Shown here piece by piece: positions 46,780 to 59,735 of a stretch of 64,000 nucleotides of DNA. Every line of letters begins with the position of its first letter. Position 1 is the stretch's first letter. Origin of the DNA: Gordionus sp. m RMFG-2023 (lineage: Eukaryota > Nematomorpha > Gordioida > Chordodea > Parachordodidae); the NCBI RefSeq assembly GCF_954871325.1, contig NC_088776.1, positions 39,822,569 through 39,886,568 on the forward strand, given 5' to 3'. A program made the position numbers and the translations under genes. The notes below the pieces were generated by a model. The model was not told the DNA's origin and did not search any database. It saw only the letters and a list, made by a program, of their open reading frames with translations.

Positions 46780-48760
46780 TCAGATGTTTGGTATCTCCTC
46801 ATGACTCTCCAGCCAGGCCTTCCCAAGATGGGTATATCAAGTTCTGCCAAAAACACCCTACCACAACCATTACCCCAATATTCCCTCAATCCACTCCATA
46901 TGTGCCTCTTGATTATCTTCTGATGAAGTAAAAAAGACTATCATTCCTTTCATTTCCTCAAGAACATCACATCCCCTTCAATATTCACAGAAACTCCAAT
47001 TCTTATTAAAATTATTAATTTTTGAAATAAAATTTTAAAAGTTGAAGTAGCTAGCTTTGTTTCTCCAATTCTTTTTGGTGCTAGGCTAATTACCCTTTAG
47101 TAGTTATATGATGATATTCGGCCCATTCAATAGGTTCAACCTTTAGACGCCTTGTCGCTAAAATTCTTCATTAATTACACAAAGCATCTCTCTCAGCCCT
47201 TTCCAATTAGGTACTAGAATCTCTAGTGGCTGTGAAGCCATTGTACATCTTATTAGAATACACTAAAAAAAATCAGTCTACCAACGAGTTTTTAATCAAA
47301 ATTGACTTCTCAAATGCTTATAATACTCAAAATTCCTTCCTGAGTTCCATTTGTACCCTTTTCCTAGTTACACTAAAATTTTTTATTTTCTGTCTGGGTA
47401 TAAACAGCATCATTAAATCTATTAACTCCAGGTGTTGATTATAATTTTATGCCTATAATTTTGATAATATATCTAATGACGAAGTCATAAGGTTATGAAT
47501 TTCTAAAGAACGGGATTGCTATTAGACTCTCTATATACCCAGAAAAATCCTAACTTATCCCTTACAATTGAACCTAATTCACACAACTTCAAACTTACCA
47601 CACAAGAGGAACTCATTTAGGATCCCCTGTTAGGGTAAAATAGCAATCTCTCCTTTCCCTTAATACTCCTTAGACTCTTTTAAGATGGCCAATTTATTTC
47701 CCATACTATCCTTCCATAAAGTCTTTTTTCCTGAAAAATTTCCTTAATATTCCTTGGACCCTACATGCGATAAGGTCGACTCTTAATTATAAATATCCAT
47801 GCCCCTTGGTGTTTATGAGAATTGGATCAAATTTTTGATCGAAAATATAATAAACTTAGGTTCAATGATATATGGACTCAATTTTCTTTACCTACGAAGA
47901 ATTGCGGATTAGACATCAGATCTCCTTTCAATCTTTCCTTAAATGCTATTATACTGAGTTGTTTATTAACAAAAAATATCGTAAATTTTCATTTAATAAA
48001 GCCTGATCCTTCCTTTGATAGTCCTATTATCGTTGAAAATCCCAAATTATTGCTGATCATCCTTTTCCAGATACGAATAAGCAGAAGGATTGGGAGTTCA
48101 ATCACCCCTTTCTAGAATGCAATCTGACCGTCCATTATTTCTTCACTGCTTAATGGATCGATCACGAGTTTCTTGAAGCGATTCCCTCTGTTAATTCGCA
48201 ATTACAACTAAACGAAATGAGCCCACTCATGCCAGTGATATTCGTTTAAACTGTAATAGACCAACCCAATACTGATAAGGAGAATGAAAGACACAGCCTT
48301 CATTGTCGTATTTGTAAAGGTAGAAACTTAATTTACATAATTTGATTATCCTAGGAGCTTTTAGATTTGCTCATCATTCTTGATCCTTCAGATCTTTTTA
48401 GATTTGTTAGGAAACATACAGATGTTCTCCAATACTTCAGAAGAAAAACCAATTCCTGGTCTGGGATTACACGTGCATTGATCCAATGGTTCCCTAATCA
48501 AACTGCAGACATCCTTAAGAAAAAGGAAGTAATAAAAATAGTAAATATTCATGAATTTCACAAAAACACATGTTCAACCCGATAATTTCAACTCCCTTAA
48601 CAACTTTTGGGAATTTCGTTTTATCCTTTTTTAAGGAACTTGGTTCTCATATTCGTAAACTTATGGACGAATCTCGTGAAGGCTTCTTCTTGAGGCAAAG
48701 ACTAGCCATGCTATTCACAAATCTACAATTTCATACGTATCTTAATACCACATGATGATG
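46780..48760 (+). mobile_element. decayed LINE-like (non-LTR) reverse transcriptase
   Basis: The plus strand holds, in order and in changing frames: SPHDSPARPSQDGYIKFCQK, then GSTFRRLVAKIL (the PIAVGxTxRRLxxK type block), QLGTRISSGCEAIVHLIR, then LIKIDFSNAYNTQ (RT domain, iDFsNAFN), and farther on FSLPTKNCGLDIRS, like the LPxxxGGLGIRS segment after the RT catalytic core. The YxDD region was not located. Several breaks make it inactive. The exact clade is not resolved. Confidence 0.68.
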
Positions 48761-51700
48761 TTTTTTAAAATTACTTGTTTATTTTTTTTTTAAATTAAAT
48801 ATACAATTATTTTAAAAAATATGAATTATAAGCATTTTTAAATACTATAATATTCTTTTTTTTATTTTCTTTTTCCAATTTATGTGTTGATTATGTCTGG
48901 TCTTATAGTATATTATCTTTGTTTTTATATCTATGGAGGAAAAAAATAATTTCTAATATAAATTTATTAATATTATTATTATTCTGCGTTTAATTTTAAA
49001 AAAGCATCTATTCCGTACCAGAAATTATCCTTTTAACCACGGCAAGTCTAGTCTTTTATTGCAGATATGTGGACCACGTGGTTCTAGGAAGAAATGTTGG
49101 CTGACAATTGCTTTTTGTAAATTAGGTAAATTGCTCGGTGGCGCTAGTGCCTGTCCTTAGAATATTAATCTTAGATATTTCGACTGTTTGGGATAAAAAA
49201 TAAACTTTTTGTGCCATAAAATAATATAAAAACGTTTAATTTGGCAAATTTAATAAAATCGAAATGCCCAGAAGGAATGAATAGAGAGGTTGCTTTTCCC
49301 AAGGACACTGAAAAATCCCCTCCCTTCCCCTAAATATTTACTTGACATTTTTAGCCACTCTTCCCCTATCCCCTGAAATTTTTATTCGCCTTCCCCTCCC
49401 GGATATATCCCAATTTGGCGATAATGCATAACAATGTTTATATAGATTTTAAGAGAGAAATAAAATTTTATTTTTAGTGATATACTGGCCAAAATAAATA
49501 AAACAAATATATTTTGCATAAGTAAACAGCGAAGTATTGAGGTGATAAACTTATAAATTCTAAGGTAGGCAAAATTTTAAAAATATTTTAGGATATATAT
49601 TTTTTTTAAAATGGGATATTGTGTTTTCGACCAAGATTTATTATATTTTTGATAGAAGGAAATTATTCTAATAACATTGGGGGATATATCACTATGCCCA
49701 TCAAGTATAAGGTGATTAAAATATATTTTAATTAAAATAATCGTATTTTTAAGTGAGTGGGATGTTATTTAATAAGCTGAACTGAAACCTTTTAAAATAA
49801 TTTCATAACCCTTCATTGCACGGGGGAAAAAAAAATCATTGAAATAAATAGGTGGGGCACCCTCCCCTATTTATAAACACTATATATTAAAATCAAATTA
49901 ATTGGTAGCTTTCATATTTTAAAAATATATTAAATAAACTATAAGCTAATGATTATAACTGTTATTTTAATAATTAGGTTATTTTATCATTATATGACAG
50001 CTTTTGTCAAGGGAGTAAAAAAGTGGTATAAATTATTTTAAAATGTCACAATGTGATATAATAGAAATATAAAAATAAAATGGATGATCTAGAAATATTT
50101 GTCCAAGGTTCAAATATTAATATAATATAACTTTTATGATATATGAAAAAGTGTTTATTTATGCTTATTGAAAAAAAGTTACATGGATAAACAGGTGGGA
50201 CCTATCCCAAGCTCCAAAAATCTTTATAACTTTTGAACTACTGAAAAAATCAAAATTAATTTTGCACACATATACTTTATCTAAAAATCTCAAGCTACTA
50301 AAAGATTCAGTCAAAAATATCGAAAGAATTTAAAGTTATAACATTTTTAAAATGACTTGAGTCTGCATGGTCCCACTTGTGCAATGAAAAGGTTAAGAAC
50401 CATGACCGAACCATAACTATTATGAATTTTTATATATTGAACCGTAACCAAATAAACCGTTATAAATATAAATTCTGGGTCACTGATAACAATATTAATT
50501 CTTTTATAAAAAAATATAATTTTAAAAAATCGTTGAAATTTATTTGATACACAATGACAAAATACACTTTTCTCGCTTCAAAGTTTATTAAAATTGAATA
50601 AAAATTTTTATCATTTAATAAATATAAAAAATTTAACCTTTCCATCTTTTTTATTATGTATATATATGGTAATGAATAATGTATAATAGGGGGGGAGGGG
50701 GGGGGGGAGTTTTGTCATGTGTGTTAAAGGAACTATGAGGGGTAAGGGAGTTTCTCAAAGAAACACTAATAATTCCTATTTAAGATCTCAATATGAGTTT
50801 TTTGTTTGAGGGAAAGGGACTCGTTTTTAACCCCCGTCCTTATTGAAGTTTTCTTACCCAGTTGCTTTATAAATTTTAGGGGTTGGGGATCAGAGTTCCT
50901 CCAAAGACTAAAGATAATAGTGATAAAAGTTAAAAAAAATAAGGGGGGCCTATATTTACTGCATTTTTTAATTTCTTGGAGTTCCAAGAGATCAGAGTGT
51001 CTATTGGCGGGAAATGAGGTAACACACGACACATATCAGACATGTCTTGTGCCGCTAGCCAAGATACTAAAGATATACCATTGAGACGCTTGCCATCCTA
51101 TATAAAAGACCTAACGGCTCCAAACTATTGGGGAAACCGGCGGAAATTAAACATGTACCAATCAATCTATAGGTTGTCATGGTGCAAATAGCGGCCGCTG
51201 ACTTTAAGGCAAAAAAAATCATGCTTAGAAAATGGATCAACGGATCAACTTGCAGACAGCACAAATTTTGACAGACGGGATGAGACAACCTAGCCTATGG
51301 CCAATGGCAATTTGAAACTCATCGTTAATTATGTCCTATTTCCTACTCGGTATCTCGTCTAGCCATTCATGGTTGTTGAAAAAAATTTTCATTCCTAAGT
51401 AAAGGTTAGTTAGATCGAGACACAAAAAAAAATTTTGAAACATGGGAACTAGGAAGTTCTATAAATGGCTGGAAACGGGGTGATCTGACCCTTGGAGAAT
51501 TAGCGTAAGCCAAGATTGTTTGGTCAAAGCTATTCAACTCTATAATTGAGGAAATAGAGTTATTAAAAGATATCCCGTAAGAAAGGAAACAAGCAATTCC
51601 CATTAAATTGGAGGGTGTCTTATATTTTAACAAAAATTTTAGCAATTTTCGGAAAATTAGATTAAATTTTTCTGGAAATAAATAATAATCTAAAATTTTG

Positions 51701-51899
51701 TATTTATTAGGGAATGGGTGATTTTTTTAACCTTTTGTAGTAAGAGTTAAATCTAAATTTAGTATTAAATGATGCAATTTTATTCATTAAATTGCAATAT
51801 AGTGTTAAAATTTATACAATCATTAATAAAATGAATAAAAATATCAAAACGATTTAATAATCGATATTTTCAAAAATATCTATATTCAAGAAAATATTT
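48761..51899. other. AT-rich stretch with repeats and a coding-like scrap
   Basis: Contains C-run tracts at 49280-49410, a dispersed repeat at 50159-50380, G runs at 50690-50710, and a stretch at 50790-51660 with raised G+C and short protein-like runs on the plus strand (ADFKAKKIMLRKWINGSTCR near 51200). I cannot assign that stretch to a family; frames on both strands are short. Confidence 0.4.
50159..50380. repeat. dispersed repeat, copy 1
   Basis: AATTTTGCACACATATACTT, AGCTACTAAAAGATTC and the GTCTGCATGGTCCCACTTGTG end recur in the same direction at 54899-55120. Confidence 0.7.
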
Positions 51900-51924
51900 A
51901 TGAATATTATCCCGATCCCCATGT

Positions 51925-52445
51925 CTTTTATAGTTTGCCTTTAGATTTCGCCAGAGCCTTTCGACATTTTGGGTGTGGATCGATCTGTCATTTGGATCAA
52001 TTTCGCGAATGATTGTGATCCTATAGTATAAATAATTTGTTGGTTCTAGCCGGTTTTATCTAAGATAAATAGATTAAAATTTATTATCACTTTTGATTTA
52101 CAGAAGAAATATATATACATACACTCGAGTCAATCATTATCGTCGAATCTTGCTGCATCGCAGTGTGGTATCTTGATTTCTTGTTGTTGTGGCCCTTAGA
52201 AATATTTCATTTGGCTCCCGACATACGCCACCGATGATCCATATAGTCTCGGAGATCAAGTGCCGATCACTATTATATTTACGCTTCCACACATGAGTTT
52301 CGTCAATTTTGATAACGCGGACGGACTCCTCGAAGATGGAATCCACATACGTTGCGAGAATTTTTAATCCTATATAAGTGAAATAAAAATCCATATTTTA
52401 CTTTAAATTACCATTTATAAATTGCATTCCTATCATGATCTAATT
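51925..52445 (-). mobile_element. Merlin (IS1016/ISXO2-type) transposase remnant
   Basis: Frame 52394-52137 on the minus strand reads VRVIKIDETHVWKRKYNSDR then ETIWIIGGVCREPNEIFLRA, the ISXO2-like DDE domain around its first Asp. After a break, 52030-51930 reads ITIIREIDPNDRSIHTQNVE then RLWRNLKA, the segment around the last catalytic Glu. The N-terminal zinc-ribbon part is not clear (perhaps traces at 52600-52760). Terminal repeats were not found. Confidence 0.8.
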
Positions 52446-53945
52446 CCTTCGAAGCCCATAAAATTTTATAATGGCCTTAAAATAATTTTGTTCTTCAATA
52501 TTTTTTAAAAATTTGTACTTATGTACAAGTACACTAGTCTTAAAAATTTCCCAACGTCCCGAATCCCTTCAAAAATAAAATCAAATTTGTCATTTATGAT
52601 ATAAAAATTAATATTACCTTTCCATATCGAATATCATCCAGGACACGTATTTCAACGGTCTGCAAATTCTTCTTGTTTTTTTTCTATCCGCATTATGAAA
52701 TTGCAACAAGTATATTGTATTCCTGACGGTTTATTTAGACAGAACTCATAAGTTGCTTCATCATTTTTTTTAAGATGAAATGGGCAGAAGCGAGCTGATC
52801 ATTATTAAAAATGATTTTTGTATTTCATAAAGTTGTGTATTTTATGTCATAGATTAAATGATATTTAATTTAAAATCTTATTCATTATATATTTCTTGCA
52901 TTCTTAAATGTTATTTATGTAGTGTTGTTAAACGGCACGTTTTGAGCAAGGCTAACTCATTATTTCATCCAGAAAAATATTACAAGCCTAAAAATTTTGC
53001 TCATAGATGGCACAAAGGTTTGCATCTATTAGCGAAATCTCGACGTTTAGGTATTATTTTTCTAGCTAAAATATTGAATTAACCGTTTTTAAAAATCGGT
53101 TCAAATTCCATTTAATAACACTAGATTTATCTTTTTTTATGTTGTTTTATTTTATTACCAAAAATTATAAGATATGATAATAATTCTGTCTGCAATATTT
53201 ATTATAAACGATATTATGTTAAAATTGGTTTTTCTAATACTCTACAAAATCTGTAATTAATAATATTAACATAATTTATATAATATACTGATGCTGCTGC
53301 AATAAATATATTATTTAAAATGTTTCTATCACTTACATTTGGAACAATTTCGATATGATTTATAATAACAAAAATACGAATCGAATGTAAGTATTATTCG
53401 TATTTAAAGAATAATAAAAAATAATTCGATTCGAAAATTTAATTTTAATTATAGTTTTAATAATAAATATAATATATGATACTTATGATTTATCAAATAT
53501 TTATAAAATTTTGCCTCTATTTAAAATCTTATGTATTTAACAAGCGTAAAAAGAACAAGATAAAAAAAAAGATCTTTAAAATTTTGATCCATTTTTCCAA
53601 CTCATTAGAGAAGAGCTCTCCTCAACCAAATTCACCATGTTTCAATATTGTGTGACTTGTTACCATTATAATCAAAGGATCTGCCTATAAAGCTAATATG
53701 TCCCAGAATTTTGGAAGGTATCACTCTTCTTTCCTATATTTTCACTTATTGCATAATTATATCTAAAGTCTTTTTTGTACGCACTCGTACAGACTTTTAA
53801 AGATCAAACAATCATTATGGTATGGCAGTCATTGGTTCATGGTATATATTGTTTTGGCTTGCTTTTGACGTCTGAGCATGGTGAGTAATGCGTATATCGC
53901 TGTGGATTACGCCTTGACCTCTTAGTATGTTGTAGTAGTATAATT

Positions 53946-54040
53946 TATGGCTGTCGTTGTGGTAGAAGCATCTACGGCTGTCGTTGTGGTATCAGCATCT
54001 ACGGCTGTCATTATGGTATCAGCATCTATGACTGACATGG
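53946..54040. repeat. 27-bp minisatellite, about 3.5 copies
   Basis: Units TACGGCTGTCGTTGTGGTAT then CAGCATC repeat with few changes. The period is a multiple of three and one frame would read TAVVVVSAS, but no surrounding open gene was found. Confidence 0.8.
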
Positions 54041-54898
54041 TAACACCCATAATTTGGTAGGATATTTGAATATATCCTTTTTACCTATTACACTCTAAAC
54101 AAGAATGCAAGGAAGTCCTATGTCCATTGACCACCATAAAGAAAATATGAGGAATGGTAGGATATCATGATAATAATACATGAATAAGGTGTATATTGGA
54201 ATTATATTTGCTTCAGGGGAGAATGCATAGAAAGTACGAAATCATGTTATGGGCGAAGGAGCGAAAATACATAATATTGATTGGCCCCATGATGATATAA
54301 GTGATAATAGACTGAGGTATATAAATGTTTTATTTGATAGATAATTTAATTTGATAATATCAAACAACTAAAATAAATTTAAACAAAGAAAATAATAAAA
54401 GTTTGAAATTTTGCTATCTCTTTGTTTCTTTTTACAACACTTTATATATGATATTTATTTATGTAATATAAAATAATAAAAACAATCATTTATCAACGTT
54501 ATCAATTTTAAGTAAATCGATCAAAGTATTAACAAAAAACTATTAAGTTAATAATAGGTAATATTATCATGTAAAATAAAAAAAAATAATAATAAATCAA
54601 TACAAAGTAGAAGGTTACTTTACGGTAAAAACGATATATTAACAATTATAATTTAATAAACTATATTAATTTTCTTCATTATAAGGGTCTGGTTTATGAA
54701 ACCGCATTAGATTGTTTGACTAACTTTATATTTAGGAATAAAGCTTGAATGTTTTACAACATTATAACTTAGCTTATATATAAATATAGATCGACATATA
54801 TTTATTTTAAATCGTGTTATTTTAATTCATTCCACAACTGCCAAAAGAATAATATCCATGCTAGATGATATTATCATAGATCAATGCCAAAACAGATG

Positions 54899-55120
54899 AA
54901 AAAAAGTTACAGAGATGACTGGATCATGTTTATGCAGACCCCAAGATTCAAAAACCCTTATAACTTATGAACTACTCTACAAAATCAAATTTAATTTTGC
55001 ACACATATACTTTACCTAAAAATGTTAAGCTATTAAAAGATTCGGGCAAAAATATCTAAGGAATTTTAAGTAATAACATTTTTAAAATGGTTAGGGTCTG
55101 CATAGTCCACCTGTGCAATC
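54899..55120. repeat. dispersed repeat, copy 2
   Basis: Partner of 50159-50380: AATTTTGCACACATATACTT, AGCTATTAAAAGATTC and the GGTCTGCATAGTCCACCTGTG end, same direction. Confidence 0.7.
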
Positions 55121-55902
55121 ATAGGCCTAAACCAAATCAATAATTATTGAAGAAGAGAGTAAAAGACCAATCCAAATCATAAAACTATTAAGTGGTTAGG
55201 CTTCCTTTTATATGACATGATAGTAGCTAGATAAGTAATCAAGAAAATAATTGTGAGATATTAAATTTCTAAACGATTATCATCCATTTTAAAATGATAT
55301 ATAATATATAAACGACTTTACAGTTGACCATTATTTTTGTTTATCTAAAATATGCAATCATATGCTCTCAGGCCGTTTTAGTAATAATCTTAAATTACAT
55401 AGCAACACAAATAATAGATACTGGTTAATATGCAGTAATAGCCATGACACTCACGATGTAAACTAATATCAGAATTTATTATGTTGGATAAATTGATAAA
55501 ATAAAAACACGAAATATCTTTGGAAGAAATAATTGTGCAAATATATTGAAGCCTTGAGTTATTTACATAGCAAGGGAACCATATTAGAAATGAAACATTT
55601 TGGAACTATAAAATAAGGACTAGAATGATATGATGAAACAGTTAAGATTTTATATATTGTCGCACCACCTCTAGTTGTATTGTATCTTAAAATAATAGTA
55701 GTTTGCTCAAATATATACTTGTATTAAAAATTTAACTCAAAATTATTTTTTGAAAAAGAAAAAAATAGTTTTCCTAACGGTATGACTAAATACTGCATTG
55801 CTAAAGCTAAAAGGCAATTAATCATATTTAATCAAAATTTGATTATATAATTATTTTTTTTTTAAATAATTTTCAGAGACATTTTTTTTAATATACATAA
55901 AT

Positions 55903-57877
55903 CAGAGTTGTTAAAAGATCGAATCAAAAGATCGACGATCTTGGATTCGATCGCAAATTTGTCAATTTTACGAGATTTATGATTCTGACTAAAATTGAGG
56001 ATCGAGATCGAGATCATTTTGTTTATAATTCGATTCCGATCTTTTTAAAAATTAATTTTTTACTTAAAAAGCAATAAATAAAATAAAAATTAAATTAAAA
56101 TATTATTTAAAAAAAAATATCTATCTTCATATTTTATTAACTTCCATTATCAACTTCCATTATCAACTTCCATTCCACCATTTATTTTATAGATATATTT
56201 ATTCATTTCCCAAATTTTACGAGATTTAGAGCTCTTACAAGTTATTTAATATTTTAATAGGTAAATGTAAATGTCCATTATAGATTTAGAAGATTCTATT
56301 GGGAAGATATTTAATAGCTCCCAACAAGACAAGATGGAATTCTTATTACCAATCCATGAAATTAATAGATAAGATGCTTTCTGAAAAGTTTTCAGAAGTA
56401 GAAAAAGTATGTGATCAAATTGGATTTGCAATGTTTAGGCAAGAGGAATGTTTTTTTGTTAAAGAGTATGCAACAGTAATACAATGATATTCTCTAAATA
56501 AATTTAAATTTTATAGGTTATGGAACCTTTGGCGATCTCGTTAAAAATCTTGGAACGGGAGGATAATATGGAGCAGGGATATCTAACTCCCGTTCTATCG
56601 ATATTGATAGATAAATTAACGAAATTTAGCTGCCTGCGGTATTGTCAGCCCTTGTAGATAGTGTTCTTAGAGGTATTGTTAAAAGGTAATATTTTTTATG
56701 CAATTATTTTATATTAACAGATATCTGCAAAATATATTAAAAAATTGCAAAGATCTGGCTAATTTAGTAAAATATTTTTAACAGGCCAGTTCTACTAAAC
56801 CTCTGATATCTAGTAAAATATTAATGGGCCTTTGAAGACATTAAAAATTTATTAGATTATTTGAATTTTAAGTTAATATTTTGATTAATATTCTTTGTAA
56901 ATAAATTACAATGTTAATTTCTTTGTATATTAAATATTAAGTTTACATTTAATCAATATTTATGATATGACCCAAATATAAAGAAATACCATGCAGATGA
57001 TGTGCCAGACTTGACTGTAAAATTTAAAAGGGTTAAGTTTTGCAGATACTTGATTTGATTTATATGAATAAAATGAACACTTATTTAATAATAAATTAAT
57101 TATCATTTCATAATATAGATTTCCTTCACTGTATGAAGACAGTAACATTTTAGCAGCCATGATTCACCCTAAATTTAAACTTAATTGGCCTTATATTAAT
57201 CTGCCACAAAATATGATGGTAAAAGAAAGATTAGTTGCCCATTTGGAAAATATGCAGGTGCAGGAACAACCATATGCGGATACCTCAAATGAATGTATGG
57301 ATTACATTGATGCTTTTTTGGGGAAAAATACTGTACAAAATGTTCCGTTAAAAATTTTTTTTATTCAAATGATGATTTCATGAATATTTTTAATACTTAT
57401 ATTAATTTTAAAAAAATAAATATTTATTGAATATAATACACCTTTGCCATCAAGCGCTCCTGTGGAGCGCTTGTTTAGTAAAGCTAAACATGTTCTAAAT
57501 GAAAGACGCGGATGTTTAAATGATGATAATTTAGAAAAAATTTTATTATTAAAAGCTAATTTTAATTATAAATAAATATATCATAATTGTTATATTTATT
57601 ATTCAATTACAATAAATTTCTACCATATTTCATTTATTTTTATATTAGTTAATTTTGCATCGGTTATATTATATTATTATTCAATTACAATAAATTTATA
57701 ACATATATTAGTTAATTTTGCATCGGTCAGAAATTTCCTTCAGAAATTTAAATAGAAAAAAAGATCGTGATCGCGATCTTTTTTTTTAAAAAGGTCGATC
57801 CTGGATTTCGATCCTCTTTTTTTGAAAAGATCGTGATCGGGATTCGATCGTTTTAAAAAGATCGGTTAACAAGCCTG
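55903..57877 (+). mobile_element. hAT transposon with split transposase, perfect target duplication
   Basis: Ends CAGAGTTGTTAAAAGATCG and (reversed) CAGGCTTGTTAACCGATC; identical octamer ACATAAAT flanks both sides (55895-55902 and 57878-57885). Subterminal GATCG-rich blocks lie inside both ends. Transposase pieces in order: RYLIAPNKTRWNSYYQSM (about 56305-56360), MEPLAISLKILEREDNMEQG (56520-56580) after an AG, SLYEDSNILAAMIHPKFKLN (57125-57190), then PSSAPVERLFSKAKHVLNER (57445-57510), the dimerisation end. GT and AG signals between pieces suggest introns. No BED finger is present and the last two pieces are in different frames, so it is probably non-autonomous. Confidence 0.9.
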
Positions 57878-58059
57878 ACATAAATCAATTTTTTGCTAAA
57901 ATATCAAGTATTTTAAAATTCTATTTTTACTTAATATTATTGGGAAAAAATATATTTACTAGCTTATTACAACTTAAAGTTTATTTTTCAATTGCAATAT
58001 TTAACAAATATATATCCATAAGAGAGCGTTAAATGCATAAATATGAAAATATATTCTTA

Positions 58060-58625
58060 GGAAACCAGAATAATTATTGGATAGTGCTTTTTTTATATTT
58101 GGGTGTAAATACATGTGAAAAACCTAAAAAAAATTTAAAGAATCGAAAAATAATAGAAAATTTGTAAGATTGCTGGCGTTATTGATCAAAATCTCTTCAT
58201 TTTTAGTTTGTACCTGTATATTTTAGGTGTTAAGCATTATCCTAAAAAATATTTTGAATATTATGATTTGACCGAATGCTGAGCTCAAAACCGACCACTT
58301 ACTAAATATTCGATTGACCAAATTTGGTAGTAATATTAACTGGAAAGAGTTTATTTTTGGTTTATTTATCTATATATACGTGTAAATCATTATCCCAAGA
58401 AATATTTTAAAAATATCGTGATTTGACAGATAACCGATTTGAAACCGGGCCAATGACTAAATACTGCATTTCTAGCGTTATCCAATGAAAATTCTTTATT
58501 TTTGTTTTAAGGTGTTAATATCCTAATAAATATTTTGAAAATATCATGATTGACCGAATGCCGTGCTCAAAACCGACCACTTACTGTATATTCGATCATA
58601 TTTGATAGTAATATTAATTGAAAAG
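58060..58625. repeat. satellite array, reverse orientation
   Basis: Alternating related units: GACCGAATGCTGAGCTCAAA...GGTAGTAATATTAACTGG and GACAGATAACCGATTTGAAA...CTAGCGTTATCCAATGAAA, at about 58265, 58430 and 58553. They are the reverse complement of the units at 59330-59735 and 63604-64000. Confidence 0.75.
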
Positions 58626-59329
58626 TTCATTTTTATTTTATTCGACGAAACGTTAAATCTAACTGAAAGCAATAATACGGTCGGATCGGACGAACTCTTG
58701 GACAATGGAGCAGAAATAAAGTCCTATGCATATAAATGCCAACACAAGGTTATAAAATTACTTTTTATAAAATTTGAATTAATAACCTTTTTAACTCACC
58801 AGGGATACCCTGAAAAATTTCTGACCATTTTGTAATAACAAATAAGCCATGATTTATATACAATGTAAATTCCACCATATTTTAGTTTACCAAATTGTAA
58901 CCAATTGTATTATATTGATAATTGTTTATATCAATCGTCTTTACTTTAAAATTGTAGATATATAGTTTAAATAAAGACAATTAGAAGGGCCTAGCACGGC
59001 CTCAGATTACCAAATTAAATATGGCAGGAAATCAGACATTTTAAAAACAATTTGAGTTATAATTATATAATAATTTTAAATTTTAACTTGCTAATATTTG
59101 AAATTATTATCTATTTGTTTATTATTTTTTTACGTACTTCACTTTTCATTTATTTTAGCTTTAGAATTTTTTAAAAATTTTTAGAATTATAAATTTTCAT
59201 GAAATTGAAAAAATACCAAACATTCAGGTAATCTCGACGGAAGTGGAGGGAGGAATAATTTTTTGTAATATTGATTATTTTTTTTGGAACATTAAAAATT
59301 TATTATATTATAATTAAGATTATTTATCA
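58626..59329. other. spacer between oppositely oriented satellite blocks
   Basis: AT-rich. One open stretch (58640-58760: LNLTESNNTVGSDELLDNGA) is protein-like but stands alone; no partner exon or family is recognised. Confidence 0.35.
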
Positions 59330-59735
59330 AGTGGTGGGGTTTGAGCTCGGCATTTGGCCAAATCATAATATTTTTAAAATATTTTTCAGGATAATGTTTT
59401 ACACGTATTTATAGATATATAAACCAAAAATGAACATTTTCCAAATAATATCACTACCAAATTTGGTCAATCGAATATTTAGTAAGTGGTCGGTTTTGTG
59501 CTCAGCATTCGGTCATATTTTCAAAATATTTTTTAGGATAATGCTTAACACGTTAATCTACACGTATACACCAAAAATGAAGAATTTTCCTTGGATAACG
59601 CCAGCATTGCAGAATTTAGTCATTGGCCCGGTTTCAAATCGGTTATCTGTCAAATCACGATACTTTTAAAATATTTTTTGGGATAATTATTTACACATTT
59701 ATATAATTAAACCAAAAAGAACATTTCCCAATTAA
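59330..59735. repeat. satellite array, forward orientation (left of Tc1 insertion)
   Basis: Units containing CTACCAAATTTGGTCAATCG, then TTTAGTAAGTGGTCGG and GGATAACGCCAGCATTGCAG. Together they give a roughly 294-bp monomer of two related halves. The block stops at the TA where the transposon begins. Confidence 0.8.

Larger units (their letters stand above)
53100..55902. other. AT-rich intergenic stretch
   Basis: Holds an ATTCG-rich fragment (53375-53440), a 27-bp minisatellite (53946-54040) and a dispersed repeat (54899-55120). No exon is recognised elsewhere in it. Confidence 0.5.

Noticed and set aside
58563-58835. 90-codon frame as a gene
   Set aside because: Its start lies in satellite sequence and only about 40 codons look protein-like, without a partner exon.
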